Source: Rhodovulum sp. P5 (GTDB taxonomy: Bacteria; Pseudomonadota; Alphaproteobacteria; Rhodobacterales; Rhodobacteraceae). Taken from it: 64,000 nt of DNA. Below, one piece after another: positions 53,569 through 61,965 of this stretch (within the stretch, counting starts at the first letter, position 1; every line of letters begins with the position of its first letter). A program made the translations under genes and the position numbers. Under the pieces are notes generated by a model. The model did no database searches and was not told the origin of the DNA. It saw only the letters and a list, made by a program, of their open reading frames with translations. The stretch lies in the NCBI RefSeq assembly GCF_002079305.1, contig NZ_CP015039.1, positions 1,075,501 through 1,139,500 of the forward strand. Reading direction: 5' to 3'.

Positions 53569-54776
53569 AACGCCTTCTTGTTGTACTGGCCCTGTTGCCA
53601 CTGTTGGCAGCGGTCCTACCCACCCCCGCCCGGACCGAGCCGCAAATCCGTTTGCACGTTCCCAGCGACCAGATGGGCGAGCGTCGGGTCGGGGATGTCG
53701 TCACCCTGCCCGTGTCGATTGCATATCAGGACCTGCCGCGGAACAGCAGGATATATGCGCATCTGATCGCCGTCGCAGGCGACGCCTGGGTGACGGAGGG
53801 TGGGGGTACGATGCGGGCCGATGCACCGGCGGTGACCTTCGGCGGGAACCTCGCCAGCGGGACGCGCGGATTGTGGCAATTCCCCGATATCAACTTCCCG
53901 GCGTCTGTTCTGATCAAGCGCGAGACATTGGCCCAAGCATTTGCCAAGGCCCTCGGCTCGGCGGAGGCGGGCGACTCCTTTGCCGATACGCTCAGCAACG
54001 AGGAAGACGGGTTGAGACTGGTATTTGCCTATCTTGCCAACGGGTCTGTCCAGCCCGGCCAAAGCGATGCGCGGCTGGAATTCACCATTCCCGACTATCC
54101 GCATTACTTCGATGCCGTCGTGATCTCCCCCTTCCTGATGATCTTCAAGGAAGACGGCTCGCAAACCGTGTCGTTCAATGGCAAGACAATGACGTCGCTG
54201 CGCATCCCCGTCCGGCCTCACCGCCCTGCCCCGGCACAGAAACCGGATCAGGGGACCAGACATCCCGTCATTCCGGGCACGATTGCCATTCTGGACGATG
54301 CCTCGCTGAACACGCAAGTCCGGGTCGGCCAGTCGAAAACGCTGGAATTGAGCGTTCGCTACCGGGACGTGATGCCGGGAACGGCGATCTATGTGGTTCC
54401 CGTGGCGATGTCGGGCGGCAAGATGGTCGGGACCAAGGACGGCTGGACGACGAGCTTCGACGCCGGGGGGCTCAGCCTGACCTCAAAGGTCGCCTTTATC
54501 GAGGGCCCCTCGCCGATCTATGCCATTCCCGACGATGACAAACCGATTGCGCTGTCGGCGGTCGGCGGCGTTCAGATGGAAGGCGCCCTTGTCAGCGTGG
54601 TTCAGGACAGCACCGGCGTTGCCACCGGCGTGGTCAGCTTTCGCCCCCCACCGTTTCTGGTGGACTACGACTGGGTCCGCCTGATCCCCGTGCTTGTGGC
54701 ACCGACAGACAAGGGCACACGCGTCGCGCTCGACACCAAGCGGTTCACGGGCATCGATGTGGCGGTCTCACGCTGA
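53565..54776 (+). CDS. Exported operon protein 4, two repeated beta domains, unknown function
   Basis: A 403-residue secreted protein with signal peptide LLVVLALLPLLAAVLPTPARTE. Two homologous halves are visible. VGDVVTLPVSIAYQDLPRNSRIYAHLIAV with GDAWVTEGGG aligns with VGQSKTLELSVRYRDVMPGTAIYVVPVAM with GKMVGTKDGW, suggesting a duplicated beta-sandwich. There are almost no cysteines, unlike genes 1-3. It is the last gene of the unit (ATGA overlap). No family recognised. Confidence 0.78.
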   Translation: MKRLLVVLALLPLLAAVLPTPARTEPQIRLHVPSDQMGERRVGDVVTLPVSIAYQDLPRNSRIYAHLIAVAGDAWVTEGGGTMRADAPAVTFGGNLASGTRGLWQFPDINFPASVLIKRETLAQAFAKALGSAEAGDSFADTLSNEEDGLRLVFAYLANGSVQPGQSDARLEFTIPDYPHYFDAVVISPFLMIFKEDGSQTVSFNGKTMTSLRIPVRPHRPAPAQKPDQGTRHPVIPGTIAILDDASLNTQVRVGQSKTLELSVRYRDVMPGTAIYVVPVAMSGGKMVGTKDGWTTSFDAGGLSLTSKVAFIEGPSPIYAIPDDDKPIALSAVGGVQMEGALVSVVQDSTGVATGVVSFRPPPFLVDYDWVRLIPVLVAPTDKGTRVALDTKRFTGIDVAVSR

Positions 54777-54907
54777 CCTGCAGTTTCGCCATTGCACACC
54801 GTCCTGAAAAAGCCACGCCGGTGCGGCCCACGAAATTGCCGTCAACAAATTGGTCAGAATCGTGTACTCTGAAACCTCATTGGCATTCAAAATGGGGGAT
54901 ATGCAAA

Positions 54908-55543
54908 ATGACAGCCAAGACGAGTATTCTTGCAATCGCGATGGCATTTACGGCTGCGGGCGCGGGCGCAGCGACCCTTGTAAACGGGTCCCTGACCGGC
55001 CCGATCGCAAACAACGGCGTGCCGACCGGGTGGACCACTTTGCTCGGCTCGCCGGACACGATGGATGAGACTAACAACGTGGGGGCCAACACACCGTTTA
55101 CGGTGACGCCGATCGGCCCGTCGCCGGACGGGGGAACCTGGGTCGGTTTCGCTGGCGGCTTTGTGGAGTCGTTCGGCCAGACGATTTCCGATTTCACCGT
55201 GGGCACCACCTACGAACTGTCGTGGTATGCGGGCAACTTCGGTGCGGAAACCGGGCCGGGCTATAACGGTCCGAATGCAATCGAGGTGCTGCTGGATGGC
55301 GTCAGCATCGGCTCCGGATCGGTCTATTCCACCGGTCGGCTCTGGTTCGAGGAATCCATCGAATTCACCGCGACGGCGACCAGTTCTGAACTGGCCTTCC
55401 GCCTTCTGAACAGCATCGACTCCTACATGTCGATCGATGGCATCGAATTGACGGAGGTCGATGCGGACGTTCCGCTTCCGGCATCGGTCCTGCTCCTGCT
55501 AGGCGCGATGGGTGGACTTGGGATGGCCCGCCGCTTCGGCTGA
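54908..55543 (+). CDS. VPLPA-CTERM exported protein (2)
   Basis: A 211-residue protein with signal peptide (ILAIAMAFTAAGAGA) and C-terminal DVPLPASVLLLLGAMGGLGMARRFG, the VPLPA motif, hydrophobic stretch and Arg tail recognised by exosortase. The mature domain (NGSLTGPIANNGVPTGWTTL, then TWVGFAGGFVESFGQTISDF and YELSWYAGNFG) resembles DUF642/galactose-binding jelly-roll modules of PEP-CTERM proteins. It may be anchored at the surface or in matrix. Confidence 0.88.
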   Translation: MTAKTSILAIAMAFTAAGAGAATLVNGSLTGPIANNGVPTGWTTLLGSPDTMDETNNVGANTPFTVTPIGPSPDGGTWVGFAGGFVESFGQTISDFTVGTTYELSWYAGNFGAETGPGYNGPNAIEVLLDGVSIGSGSVYSTGRLWFEESIEFTATATSSELAFRLLNSIDSYMSIDGIELTEVDADVPLPASVLLLLGAMGGLGMARRFG

Positions 55544-55567
55544 CCCGTTCAAAAGACTGAACAAGAA

Positions 55568-55603
55568 GGGCCGCCTGAAATCCGGGCGGCCCTTTTCTTT
55601 TCC
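55568..55603 (+). terminator. Intrinsic terminator after the second VPLPA-CTERM gene
   Basis: GGGCCGCC and GGCGGCCC pair around a 9-nt loop and are followed by TTTTCTTTT. The reverse strand also ends in a T-rich run, so it may act for the convergent transglycosylase gene too. Confidence 0.88.
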
Positions 55604-55638
55604 GGTTCAGACAGACGCACATCGCCCCGGTCTGGCGG

Positions 55639-56817
55639 TCAAAGCGCCCCCAGCAACGTTTGCGTCGGCCAAGAATCCGCCGGCAGGCCCAGCCGTATCT
55701 GTTCTTTCTGCACCGCCGCCCGGGTCATCTGGCCCAGGATGCCGTCTATCCCGCCCACGTCATGCCCGCGCCGGACAAGCTTTTGTTGCAGCGCCTTCAT
55801 CTCCGCCCCCGAAAGACCGGGATCGGGCCTGCCCGGATCATAGGGCGGCGCCCCTTCCAGACGCGTGGCCAGATAGGCGGCGGTGGTGACGTAGACGAGG
55901 CTCTTGTTCCATTCGAAATAGACGCGGAAATTCGGGTAGACGAGGAAAGCCGGCCCCTTGCGCCCCATCGGCAACAGGACCGAGGCTTTCAGGTTGCCCG
56001 GCCCCAGCGCCCCGTTCCGCGCCCGCACGCCCAGCCGCGCCCAGTCCGACACGCGCTTGGTGTGGTCCAGCCCGGTATCGGCCCAGTCCAGCGTCTGGGG
56101 CACGACGATCTCTGTCATCCACGGCTCATTCGCGCGCCATCCAAGGCTGCGCAGCATCTTCGCCCCTGACATCAGCGCATCGGCCGACGAGGTCTTCAGC
56201 CGCACATGCCCGTCACCGTCGCCGTCTACCCCGTTTTCAAGGATGTCGTCGGGCAGCATCTGCACCTGCCCGATCTCGCCCGCCCAGGCGCCGGTGGTAC
56301 GGGCCGGGTCGAAATCGCCCTTCTCGTACAACTCCAGCGCGGCAAAGACCTGCGGGCGGAAAAGCCCCGGCCTGCGGCAATCATGGGACAGCGTCACCAA
56401 CGCGTTGAGCGTGTTGAAATCCCCCTGCACCGCGCCGTAGTCGGTTTCCAACGCCCAGAACGCCAGAAGCACCCCGCGCGACACCCCGAACGACCGCTCG
56501 ATCGACTTGAACACCGCGTCGTATTTCGCGGAATTGCGGCGACCATTATCCAGCCGGTTCTGACTGATCAGCCGCCGCGAAAAATCGATGAAATCGCGCT
56601 GGAACACCCCTTGCGCCCGGTCGGCCCGCAACACCGCCGGGTCCTGCCGGACAGTTCCGAAGAACCGGTCGACTGCCGCACGGTCATGCCCCCGGCGCTG
56701 CGCCTCCTGCTTCAGCCCGGCAACGAAGCCGGAGAATGTGCCGCCGCAGGGGGGCGCGGCGTAAACAGGCATGGCACAGCAGGCGAAGACTGCGACAAGG
56801 GCGGGCGTGACACGCAT
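55639..56817 (-). CDS. Lytic murein transglycosylase, MltB type
   Basis: Periplasmic peptidoglycan-cleaving enzyme of 392 residues. It has a signal peptide (TPALVAVFACCAMPVYA), the catalytic glutamate in LLAFWALETDYGAVQGDFNTLNAL, and GAWAGEIGQVQMLPDDILENGVDGDGDG. A C-terminal peptidoglycan-binding domain follows (LSGAEMKALQQKLVRRGHDVGGIDGILGQMTRAAVQKEQ). CGGAG about 9 nt upstream favours the ATG at 56817 over one 18 nt earlier. Confidence 0.94.
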   Translation of the reverse strand: MRVTPALVAVFACCAMPVYAAPPCGGTFSGFVAGLKQEAQRRGHDRAAVDRFFGTVRQDPAVLRADRAQGVFQRDFIDFSRRLISQNRLDNGRRNSAKYDAVFKSIERSFGVSRGVLLAFWALETDYGAVQGDFNTLNALVTLSHDCRRPGLFRPQVFAALELYEKGDFDPARTTGAWAGEIGQVQMLPDDILENGVDGDGDGHVRLKTSSADALMSGAKMLRSLGWRANEPWMTEIVVPQTLDWADTGLDHTKRVSDWARLGVRARNGALGPGNLKASVLLPMGRKGPAFLVYPNFRVYFEWNKSLVYVTTAAYLATRLEGAPPYDPGRPDPGLSGAEMKALQQKLVRRGHDVGGIDGILGQMTRAAVQKEQIRLGLPADSWPTQTLLGAL

Positions 56818-56880
56818 GAAGAGAACTCCGCGCAAGGGTTTCGCGAAAAACCTATCAGCCCGCCCGGTTCGCGCAAGTCT

Positions 56881-57870
56881 TCATGCAGCTTTCAGAGACC
56901 CGCGGCCATGTGGTTCGCCCCAGTCGGGACGGGGGTTCACCGGAATGATCCGGTTGGGATTGATGTGGTCGTGGCTGAAATGGTAGTGGCGCACGATATG
57001 GTCAAAGTTGACCGTCCCGGCCACGCCCGGCCATTGGTAAAGCTCCCGCGCATAGGCCCAAAGGTTGGGAAAATCGACCAGCCGGTTGCGGTTGCACTTG
57101 AAATGCAGGTGATAGACCGCGTCGAACCGCACAAGCGTGGTGAACAGGCGCCAGTCGGCCTCGGTGACCCGGTCGCCCATCAGGTAGCGGTTGCCGCCAA
57201 GCCGGTCTTCCAGCCAGTCGAGACTGTCGAACAACGCGCCGACCGCTTCGTCATAAGCCTGTTGCGAGGAGGCGAAACCGGCCCTGTAGCCCCCGTTGTT
57301 CACGGTATCATAGATGCGGGCGTTCACGATTTCGATCTGCTCTCGCAAGGCTTCGGGCCAATAGTCGTCGCGATTGCCCGTGATCCAATCGAAGGCCGAA
57401 TTGAACATGCGGATGATTTCGGCCGACTCGTTGGACACGATGGTGTTGCGGGTCTTGTCCCACAATACGGGCACGGTCACACGGCCCGACACATCCGGCT
57501 TTGCCTTGGTATAGACGTCCCGCAGATAGGGCAGCCCGAACAGGTCATCCCCCGTCGCGCCGTCGAAATCGGTACTGAAGGTCCAGCCATCCTCCAGCAT
57601 GTCGGGATGCACGACCGAGACGGAGATATGCGCCTCCAACCCCTTCAGCTTGCGGAAGATCAGGGTCCGATGCGCCCAAGGACAGGCCAGCGAAACATAA
57701 AGGTGATAACGCCCGGACTCCGCCGGAAAGCCCCCCTGCCCGCTTGGCCCCGCGGTGCCATCCGCGGTGATCCAGTTGCGAAAGCGGGAGGTGTCCCGCA
57801 CAAACCGCCCGCCGTGGTTCTCTGTGTCGTACCAGCCGGCATGCCAGACGCCGTCGATCAGTTGTCCCAT
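56881..57870 (-). CDS. Glutathionyl-hydroquinone reductase (Xi-class GST, YqjG/EcfG)
   Basis: A 329-residue Xi-class GST. The catalytic cysteine is in SLACPWAHRTLIFRKLKGLE, followed by VTVPVLWDKTRNTIVSNESAEIIRMFN and the C-terminal GDRVTEADWRLFTTLVRFDAVYHLHFKCN, all hallmarks of S-glutathionyl-hydroquinone reductases. It reduces glutathionylated quinones or hydroquinones with GSH. Together with gor and the YfcG homologue it is one of three glutathione enzymes in the window. Confidence 0.93.
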   Translation of the reverse strand: MGQLIDGVWHAGWYDTENHGGRFVRDTSRFRNWITADGTAGPSGQGGFPAESGRYHLYVSLACPWAHRTLIFRKLKGLEAHISVSVVHPDMLEDGWTFSTDFDGATGDDLFGLPYLRDVYTKAKPDVSGRVTVPVLWDKTRNTIVSNESAEIIRMFNSAFDWITGNRDDYWPEALREQIEIVNARIYDTVNNGGYRAGFASSQQAYDEAVGALFDSLDWLEDRLGGNRYLMGDRVTEADWRLFTTLVRFDAVYHLHFKCNRNRLVDFPNLWAYARELYQWPGVAGTVNFDHIVRHYHFSHDHINPNRIIPVNPRPDWGEPHGRGSLKAA

Positions 57871-58029
57871 GGTATCCTCCTTCTTGGCACAGGGAGGTAG
57901 GGCAAAGTCTGGAATGGTTCTACGGAGAGGGCGCGCAGCCCCCCTGCATCAGCGCACTATGGATGTGACGGGCGACCATGCGCTTCGCTGCCCGCAAAGC
58001 GCGGGACCATCGCCCAAACAGGGGCCTAA

Positions 58030-58328
58030 CAGGCTGCTGAAAAACCAGAAATACCGCCATCGCAAGAGAAAACCGTTCCTTGTAAGCAACGATGCAGCAA
58101 GGCGAGTAGGGCCGCGCCCGACCCTGGGTGGGCGCATTGAAGCGCTCGTACTGATCGGTTAATCTCAAAAGTCCGAACGACTTACGGGATCTGGAGGACA
58201 TCGCCAATGCGCCCTCCCGCGGGGAGGGTCGGGCGCGGCCCGGGCTGGTCGCCCGGACCAGCTTCGGGACGATGTTCCGAAAGCTCTCGACCGTAGACGC
58301 ATGTCGTTTGCTTTTTCAGTAGCCTGCG
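58030..58328 (-). mobile_element. MITE-like element, copy 2 (about 299 bp)
   Basis: Terminal repeats CAGGCTGCTGAAAAACC (left) and, from the right, CGCAGGCTACTGAAAAAGC. Both arms match the element at 26613-26816 in inverse orientation; this copy holds about 95 bp of extra central sequence. The centre is a long imperfect inverted repeat (GGGCCGCGCCCGACCCT against AGGGTCGGGCGCGGCCC, and GGGCGCATT against AATGCGCCC). No protein is encoded. The flanks 57871-58029 and 58329-58453 contain no recognisable gene. Confidence 0.8.
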
Positions 58329-58453
58329 AAGCCGACCAGCCGGGCCAGCACCCTTCCCACGTCGGCCATCCCCCGATCCGATACGCCGAGCGTGAAGGAT
58401 AAGGGGAACACCTGCCTTTCGATGATGTCCCCAAGGCACCGCCATCAGGCGCG

Positions 58454-59626
58454 TTATTGCAGGTCCGAAAATGCCCCCTGCAACCGCTCCACCGCCTCGG
58501 CCACCCGCGCTCGTGGCGTGGCGAAGTTGAACCGCAGCCAGCTTTCGCCCCCCTTGCCAAAGGTCGGCCCGTGATTGACCGCGATCTTCGCCACGCGCTC
58601 CACCCGGTGCAGGACTTCCTCCCGCTCCATCCCCGTACCGGAGACATCGACCCAGGCCAGATAGGTCGCCTCCAGCGGCATCGAGGACAGGCCCGGGATC
58701 GCGTTCACGCCTTCGTCGAACAGGCGCCGATTGCCGTCGAGATAGGTCACCAGCGCATCGATCCACTCGGCCCCTTCCTGCGAATAGGCGGCGGCGGACA
58801 TCTCCATCCCGAAGGAATTGGGCGACAGTCCCATTGCGCCCATCCGGGCCGCGAACCGCGCCCGCAACCCATCGTCGGGGATAATGACATTGCCCACATG
58901 GGCGCCCGCGATGTTGAAGCTTTTCGTGGTGGCGGTCATCATCACCAACCGGTCGCGGATGGTTTCATCCACCAGGTCCATCACGATGTGCTTCTGCCCC
59001 GGATAGACAAGGTCATGGTGAATCTCGTCCGACACCAGGACCAGGTCGTGGCGCTTGGCGAAATCGGCGACGCCCTGCAATTCCTCCCGCGTCCAGACCC
59101 GGCCACCGGGGTTATGGGGCGAGCACAGGATCACCATCTTCTCGGTTCCGGTCATCTGCGCGTCATAGGCGTCGAAATCCATCTCGTACCGGCCGTCCTT
59201 CTGGACCAGCGGGCATTCGATCACCTCCCGGTCGGCGGCGCGGATCACGCGGGCGAAGGCGTGATAGACGGGCGTGAACAGAACCACCCCGTCGCCCGGC
59301 CCGGTAAAGGCATCGACACAGACGGCGGTGCCGTTCACCAGACCATGGGTGGTGAAGATCCACTCCGGCGCGACATCCCAGTCATGGCGCGTCTGCATCC
59401 ACCACCCGATTGCGGCCTTGTTGTCGCGGTCGTCCCCGAAATAGCCGAAGACCCCCTGATCGACCATCCGCCGAAGCGTATCGGTCACCACCTGCGGCGG
59501 GCGGAAATCCATGTCGGCCACCCACATCGGGATTCCGTCATCGGCCGATACGCCATAGGCCTTTTCCATCATGTCCCATTTCAGCGAATGGGTGCCGCGC
59601 CGTTCAATGATCTCGTCGAAATTCAT
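58454..59626 (-). CDS. PLP-dependent C-S lyase/aminotransferase, PatB/MalY type
   Basis: A 390-residue fold-type I PLP enzyme starting MNFDEIIERRGTHSLKWDMME. It has IPMWVADMDFRPPQVV, CSPHNPGGRVWTREEL, VSDEIHHDLVYPGQKH, Schiff-base Lys in TATTKSFNIAGAHVGNVIIP, and SWLRFNFATPRARVAEAVERL. This is the MalY/PatB cystathionine beta-lyase signature (ADMDF). GCAGGAG precedes the ATG at 59626; an in-frame earlier start is unsupported. It probably cleaves cystathionine or cysteine S-conjugates, linking to metZ function, though the two are not neighbours. Confidence 0.92.
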   Translation of the reverse strand: MNFDEIIERRGTHSLKWDMMEKAYGVSADDGIPMWVADMDFRPPQVVTDTLRRMVDQGVFGYFGDDRDNKAAIGWWMQTRHDWDVAPEWIFTTHGLVNGTAVCVDAFTGPGDGVVLFTPVYHAFARVIRAADREVIECPLVQKDGRYEMDFDAYDAQMTGTEKMVILCSPHNPGGRVWTREELQGVADFAKRHDLVLVSDEIHHDLVYPGQKHIVMDLVDETIRDRLVMMTATTKSFNIAGAHVGNVIIPDDGLRARFAARMGAMGLSPNSFGMEMSAAAYSQEGAEWIDALVTYLDGNRRLFDEGVNAIPGLSSMPLEATYLAWVDVSGTGMEREEVLHRVERVAKIAVNHGPTFGKGGESWLRFNFATPRARVAEAVERLQGAFSDLQ

Positions 59627-59728
59627 CGGGGTCTCCTGCGTCATTCCGGCCAAGCTACCCTTTGGTACACCAAGTGCAAGAGAACGCCGCATTGCGCGCC
59701 ACGCAGGATTCGCCTAAATGCTCCGCCC

Positions 59729-60256
59729 ATGAGCATCAAACCGATCCTGATCCACCCCGATCCGCGCCTGAAAACGGCGGCCGACCCCGTCGCAGATATC
59801 TCTGACGAGTTGCAGAAACTTGCCGAGGATATGCTGGACACCATGTACCACGCGCCGGGCATCGGCCTTGCTGCGCCACAGATCGGTATATTGCAAAGGC
59901 TGATCGTACTGGATTGCGCCAAGGACGAGGGCACGCCGCCCAAACCATACGCGATGTTCAACCCCGAGGTCGTCTGGGAATCGGATGACAAGAACATCCA
60001 CGAGGAAGGGTGCCTGTCGATCCCCGAAACCTATGCCGAGGTGACCCGCCCGGCCGAGGTCGTGGTGCGCTGGACCGATCCGTCGGGGGAGCCGCAGGAG
60101 GACCGGTTCGCAGGCCTCTGGGCCACCTGCGTGCAGCATGAAATCGACCACCTGAACGGCAAGCTTTTCATCGACTATCTGTCGCCGCTGAAGCGTCAGC
60201 TCATCACCCGCAAGATGAAGAAGCTGAAGCGCGACCGGGCACGGGACAGCTGGTGA
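59729..60256 (+). CDS. def: Peptide deformylase
   Basis: Removes the formyl group from nascent N-terminal fMet. The 175-residue protein has all three PDF motifs: GIGLAAPQ (44-51), EGCLS (metal Cys) and QHEIDHL (HExxH metal site and catalytic Glu). It is the first of a three-gene coupled run def-def paralogue-fmt dedicated to formyl-Met metabolism. Confidence 0.97.
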   Translation: MSIKPILIHPDPRLKTAADPVADISDELQKLAEDMLDTMYHAPGIGLAAPQIGILQRLIVLDCAKDEGTPPKPYAMFNPEVVWESDDKNIHEEGCLSIPETYAEVTRPAEVVVRWTDPSGEPQEDRFAGLWATCVQHEIDHLNGKLFIDYLSPLKRQLITRKMKKLKRDRARDSW

Positions 60257-60759
60257 GCGAAAGACCGATCCTGCAATGGCCGGACCCACGGCTGCAGACG
60301 CCGGCAGAGCCGGTGGACGCCGTCACCGATGAGATCCGCGCGATCTGGGACGACATGATCGCCACGATGGAGGCGATGCCGGGCTATGGCGTGGGGCTGG
60401 CGGCCAACCAGATCGGCGTGCTGAAACGTCTGGCGGTGCTCGACTGCAACGACCGCCGGGGCAACGCGATCCGGCTTGCCAACCCCGAGATCATCGACGC
60501 CTCGCCCGAGATGAATGCCCATGACGAGGCCAGCCCCTGCCTGCCCGGCGTGGACGCCACAATCACCCGGCCCGCGCGTGTCACGGTGCGGTTTCTCAAC
60601 GCCGAGGGTGCCGTGGAGGAACGCGCCTTCGACGGGCTTTGGGCGACCTCGGTCCAGCACCAGATCGACCATCTGAACGGGCGGATGTATTTCGACAACC
60701 TCTCGAAACTGAAGCGCGGTTTCCTGCTGCGGAAGGCCGCGAAGAAACGGGGCCGCTGA
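60253..60759 (+). CDS. Peptide deformylase-like paralogue with altered active site
   Basis: A 168-residue paralogue of the preceding gene, starting at a GTG overlapping its stop (GTGA). Motif 1 is GVGLAANQ. Motif 2 is ASPCLPG instead of EGCLS, keeping the Cys. Motif 3 is QHQIDHL, so the catalytic Glu of HExxH is replaced by Gln while both His ligands remain. A metal could still bind, but deformylation by the usual general-base mechanism should be lost or changed. The open frame, length and operon position argue that it is maintained rather than decaying. Confidence 0.9.
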   Translation: MSERPILQWPDPRLQTPAEPVDAVTDEIRAIWDDMIATMEAMPGYGVGLAANQIGVLKRLAVLDCNDRRGNAIRLANPEIIDASPEMNAHDEASPCLPGVDATITRPARVTVRFLNAEGAVEERAFDGLWATSVQHQIDHLNGRMYFDNLSKLKRGFLLRKAAKKRGR

Positions 60760-61658
60760 TGCGTATCGTCTTCATGGGAACGCCGGATTTCTCGGTTCCG
60801 GTTCTGGATGCGCTGGTCGCGGCGGGGCACGAGGTCGCCGCCGTCTATTGCCAGCCCCCGCGCCCCGCAGGCCGCGGCAAGAAAGACCGGCCAAGCCCCG
60901 TGCAGGCCCGGGCCGAGGCGCTGGGGTTGACCGTGCGCCATCCGAAATCGCTTAAAGGGGCCGAGGAACAGGCGGCGTTTGCCGATCTTGGGGCCGAGAT
61001 CGCGGTTGTGGTCGCCTACGGCCTGATCCTTCCGCAACCCGTGCTCGACGCGCCGGCGCATGGCTGCCTGAACATCCATGCCTCGCTGTTGCCGCGCTGG
61101 CGGGGGGCGGCGCCGATCCACCGGGCGATCATGGCGGGGGACGCGGAAACCGGCGTCTGCATCATGCAGATGGAGGCGGGACTGGACACCGGCCCGGTTC
61201 TCTTGCGCGAGGCCACCCCGATCGGCGCAGAAGAAACGACCGGCGAGTTGCACGACCGGCTGTCGGCAATGGGCGCGCGCCTGATCGTGGAGGCCTTGGC
61301 GCGCCTGTCCGATCTGACACCGAAGTCCCAACCCGAAGAGGGCGTTACCTATGCCGCCAAGATCGACAAGGCCGAGGCACGGGTCGACTGGACCCGTCCC
61401 GCAGTCGAGGTCGCCCACCATATCAATGGCCTGTCGCCCTTTCCCGGCGCATGGGCCGAGGCGAATGGGGAACGGGTAAAGCTCTTGCGCGCAGGGGTGG
61501 CGGAGGGCAGCGGTGCGCCCGGTACGGTTCTGGGCGGTCTGCGCATCGCTTGTGGCAGCGGCGCGGTTGAGGTGCTTCAGGCCCAGCGGCAGGGCAAACG
61601 CCCGATGGACGGCGACGAATTCCTGCGCGGGTTCGAGATGCCCGCGCAACTGGACTGA
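60759..61658 (+). CDS. fmt: Methionyl-tRNA formyltransferase
   Basis: Formylates initiator Met-tRNA using 10-formyl-THF. A 299-residue enzyme: [19 protein letters not shown], then [24 protein letters not shown] (catalytic Asn-His) and [11 protein letters not shown] (Asp). The C-terminal anticodon-type domain is [15 protein letters not shown]. It overlaps the PDF paralogue as TGATG. Confidence 0.97.
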   Translation: MRIVFMGTPDFSVPVLDALVAAGHEVAAVYCQPPRPAGRGKKDRPSPVQARAEALGLTVRHPKSLKGAEEQAAFADLGAEIAVVVAYGLILPQPVLDAPAHGCLNIHASLLPRWRGAAPIHRAIMAGDAETGVCIMQMEAGLDTGPVLLREATPIGAEETTGELHDRLSAMGARLIVEALARLSDLTPKSQPEEGVTYAAKIDKAEARVDWTRPAVEVAHHINGLSPFPGAWAEANGERVKLLRAGVAEGSGAPGTVLGGLRIACGSGAVEVLQAQRQGKRPMDGDEFLRGFEMPAQLD

Positions 61659-61725
61659 CCCGCGCCGGAACACCGCTACACCCTGCCCCTAGGCGAATCC
61701 GCCGCCGCAAGGCATAGTCCGCGCT

Positions 61726-61965
61726 ATGTCGATCCTGACGCTTATCATCGTCGGTGCCGCTGCCGGTTTCCTTGCCACCCGCCTGATGAAGATCGAGGCG
61801 GATATCCCGACGACCATCGTGATCGGGATCGTAGGCGCCCTTGTCGGCGGCGTGGTCTTGCGCATCCTGACAGTGATCACCGGTTTCGCCGCAGGCTTCG
61901 TCGGCGCGGTCCTGGGCGCGATGGTCCTGATCTGGCTCTACCGGATGTACATCGCGCGGCGCTAG
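61726..61965 (+). CDS. GlsB/YeaQ/YmgE-family small membrane protein
   Basis: A 79-residue protein of two or three glycine-rich hydrophobic helices (LTLIIVGAAAGFLATRLMK and IVIGIVGALVGGVVLRIL), typical of the stress-associated GlsB/YeaQ family (transglycosylase-associated, wrongly named). Its TAG stop and that of the convergent oxidoreductase share the palindrome CTAG. Function unknown. Confidence 0.88.
   Translation: MSILTLIIVGAAAGFLATRLMKIEADIPTTIVIGIVGALVGGVVLRILTVITGFAAGFVGAVLGAMVLIWLYRMYIARR

Noticed and set aside
58329..58453. Possible remnant gene beside MITE copy 2
   Set aside because: A short minus-strand frame reads like a protein C-terminus (VFPLSFTLGVSDRGMADV), but it is about 40 codons with no start and no identifiable parent family.
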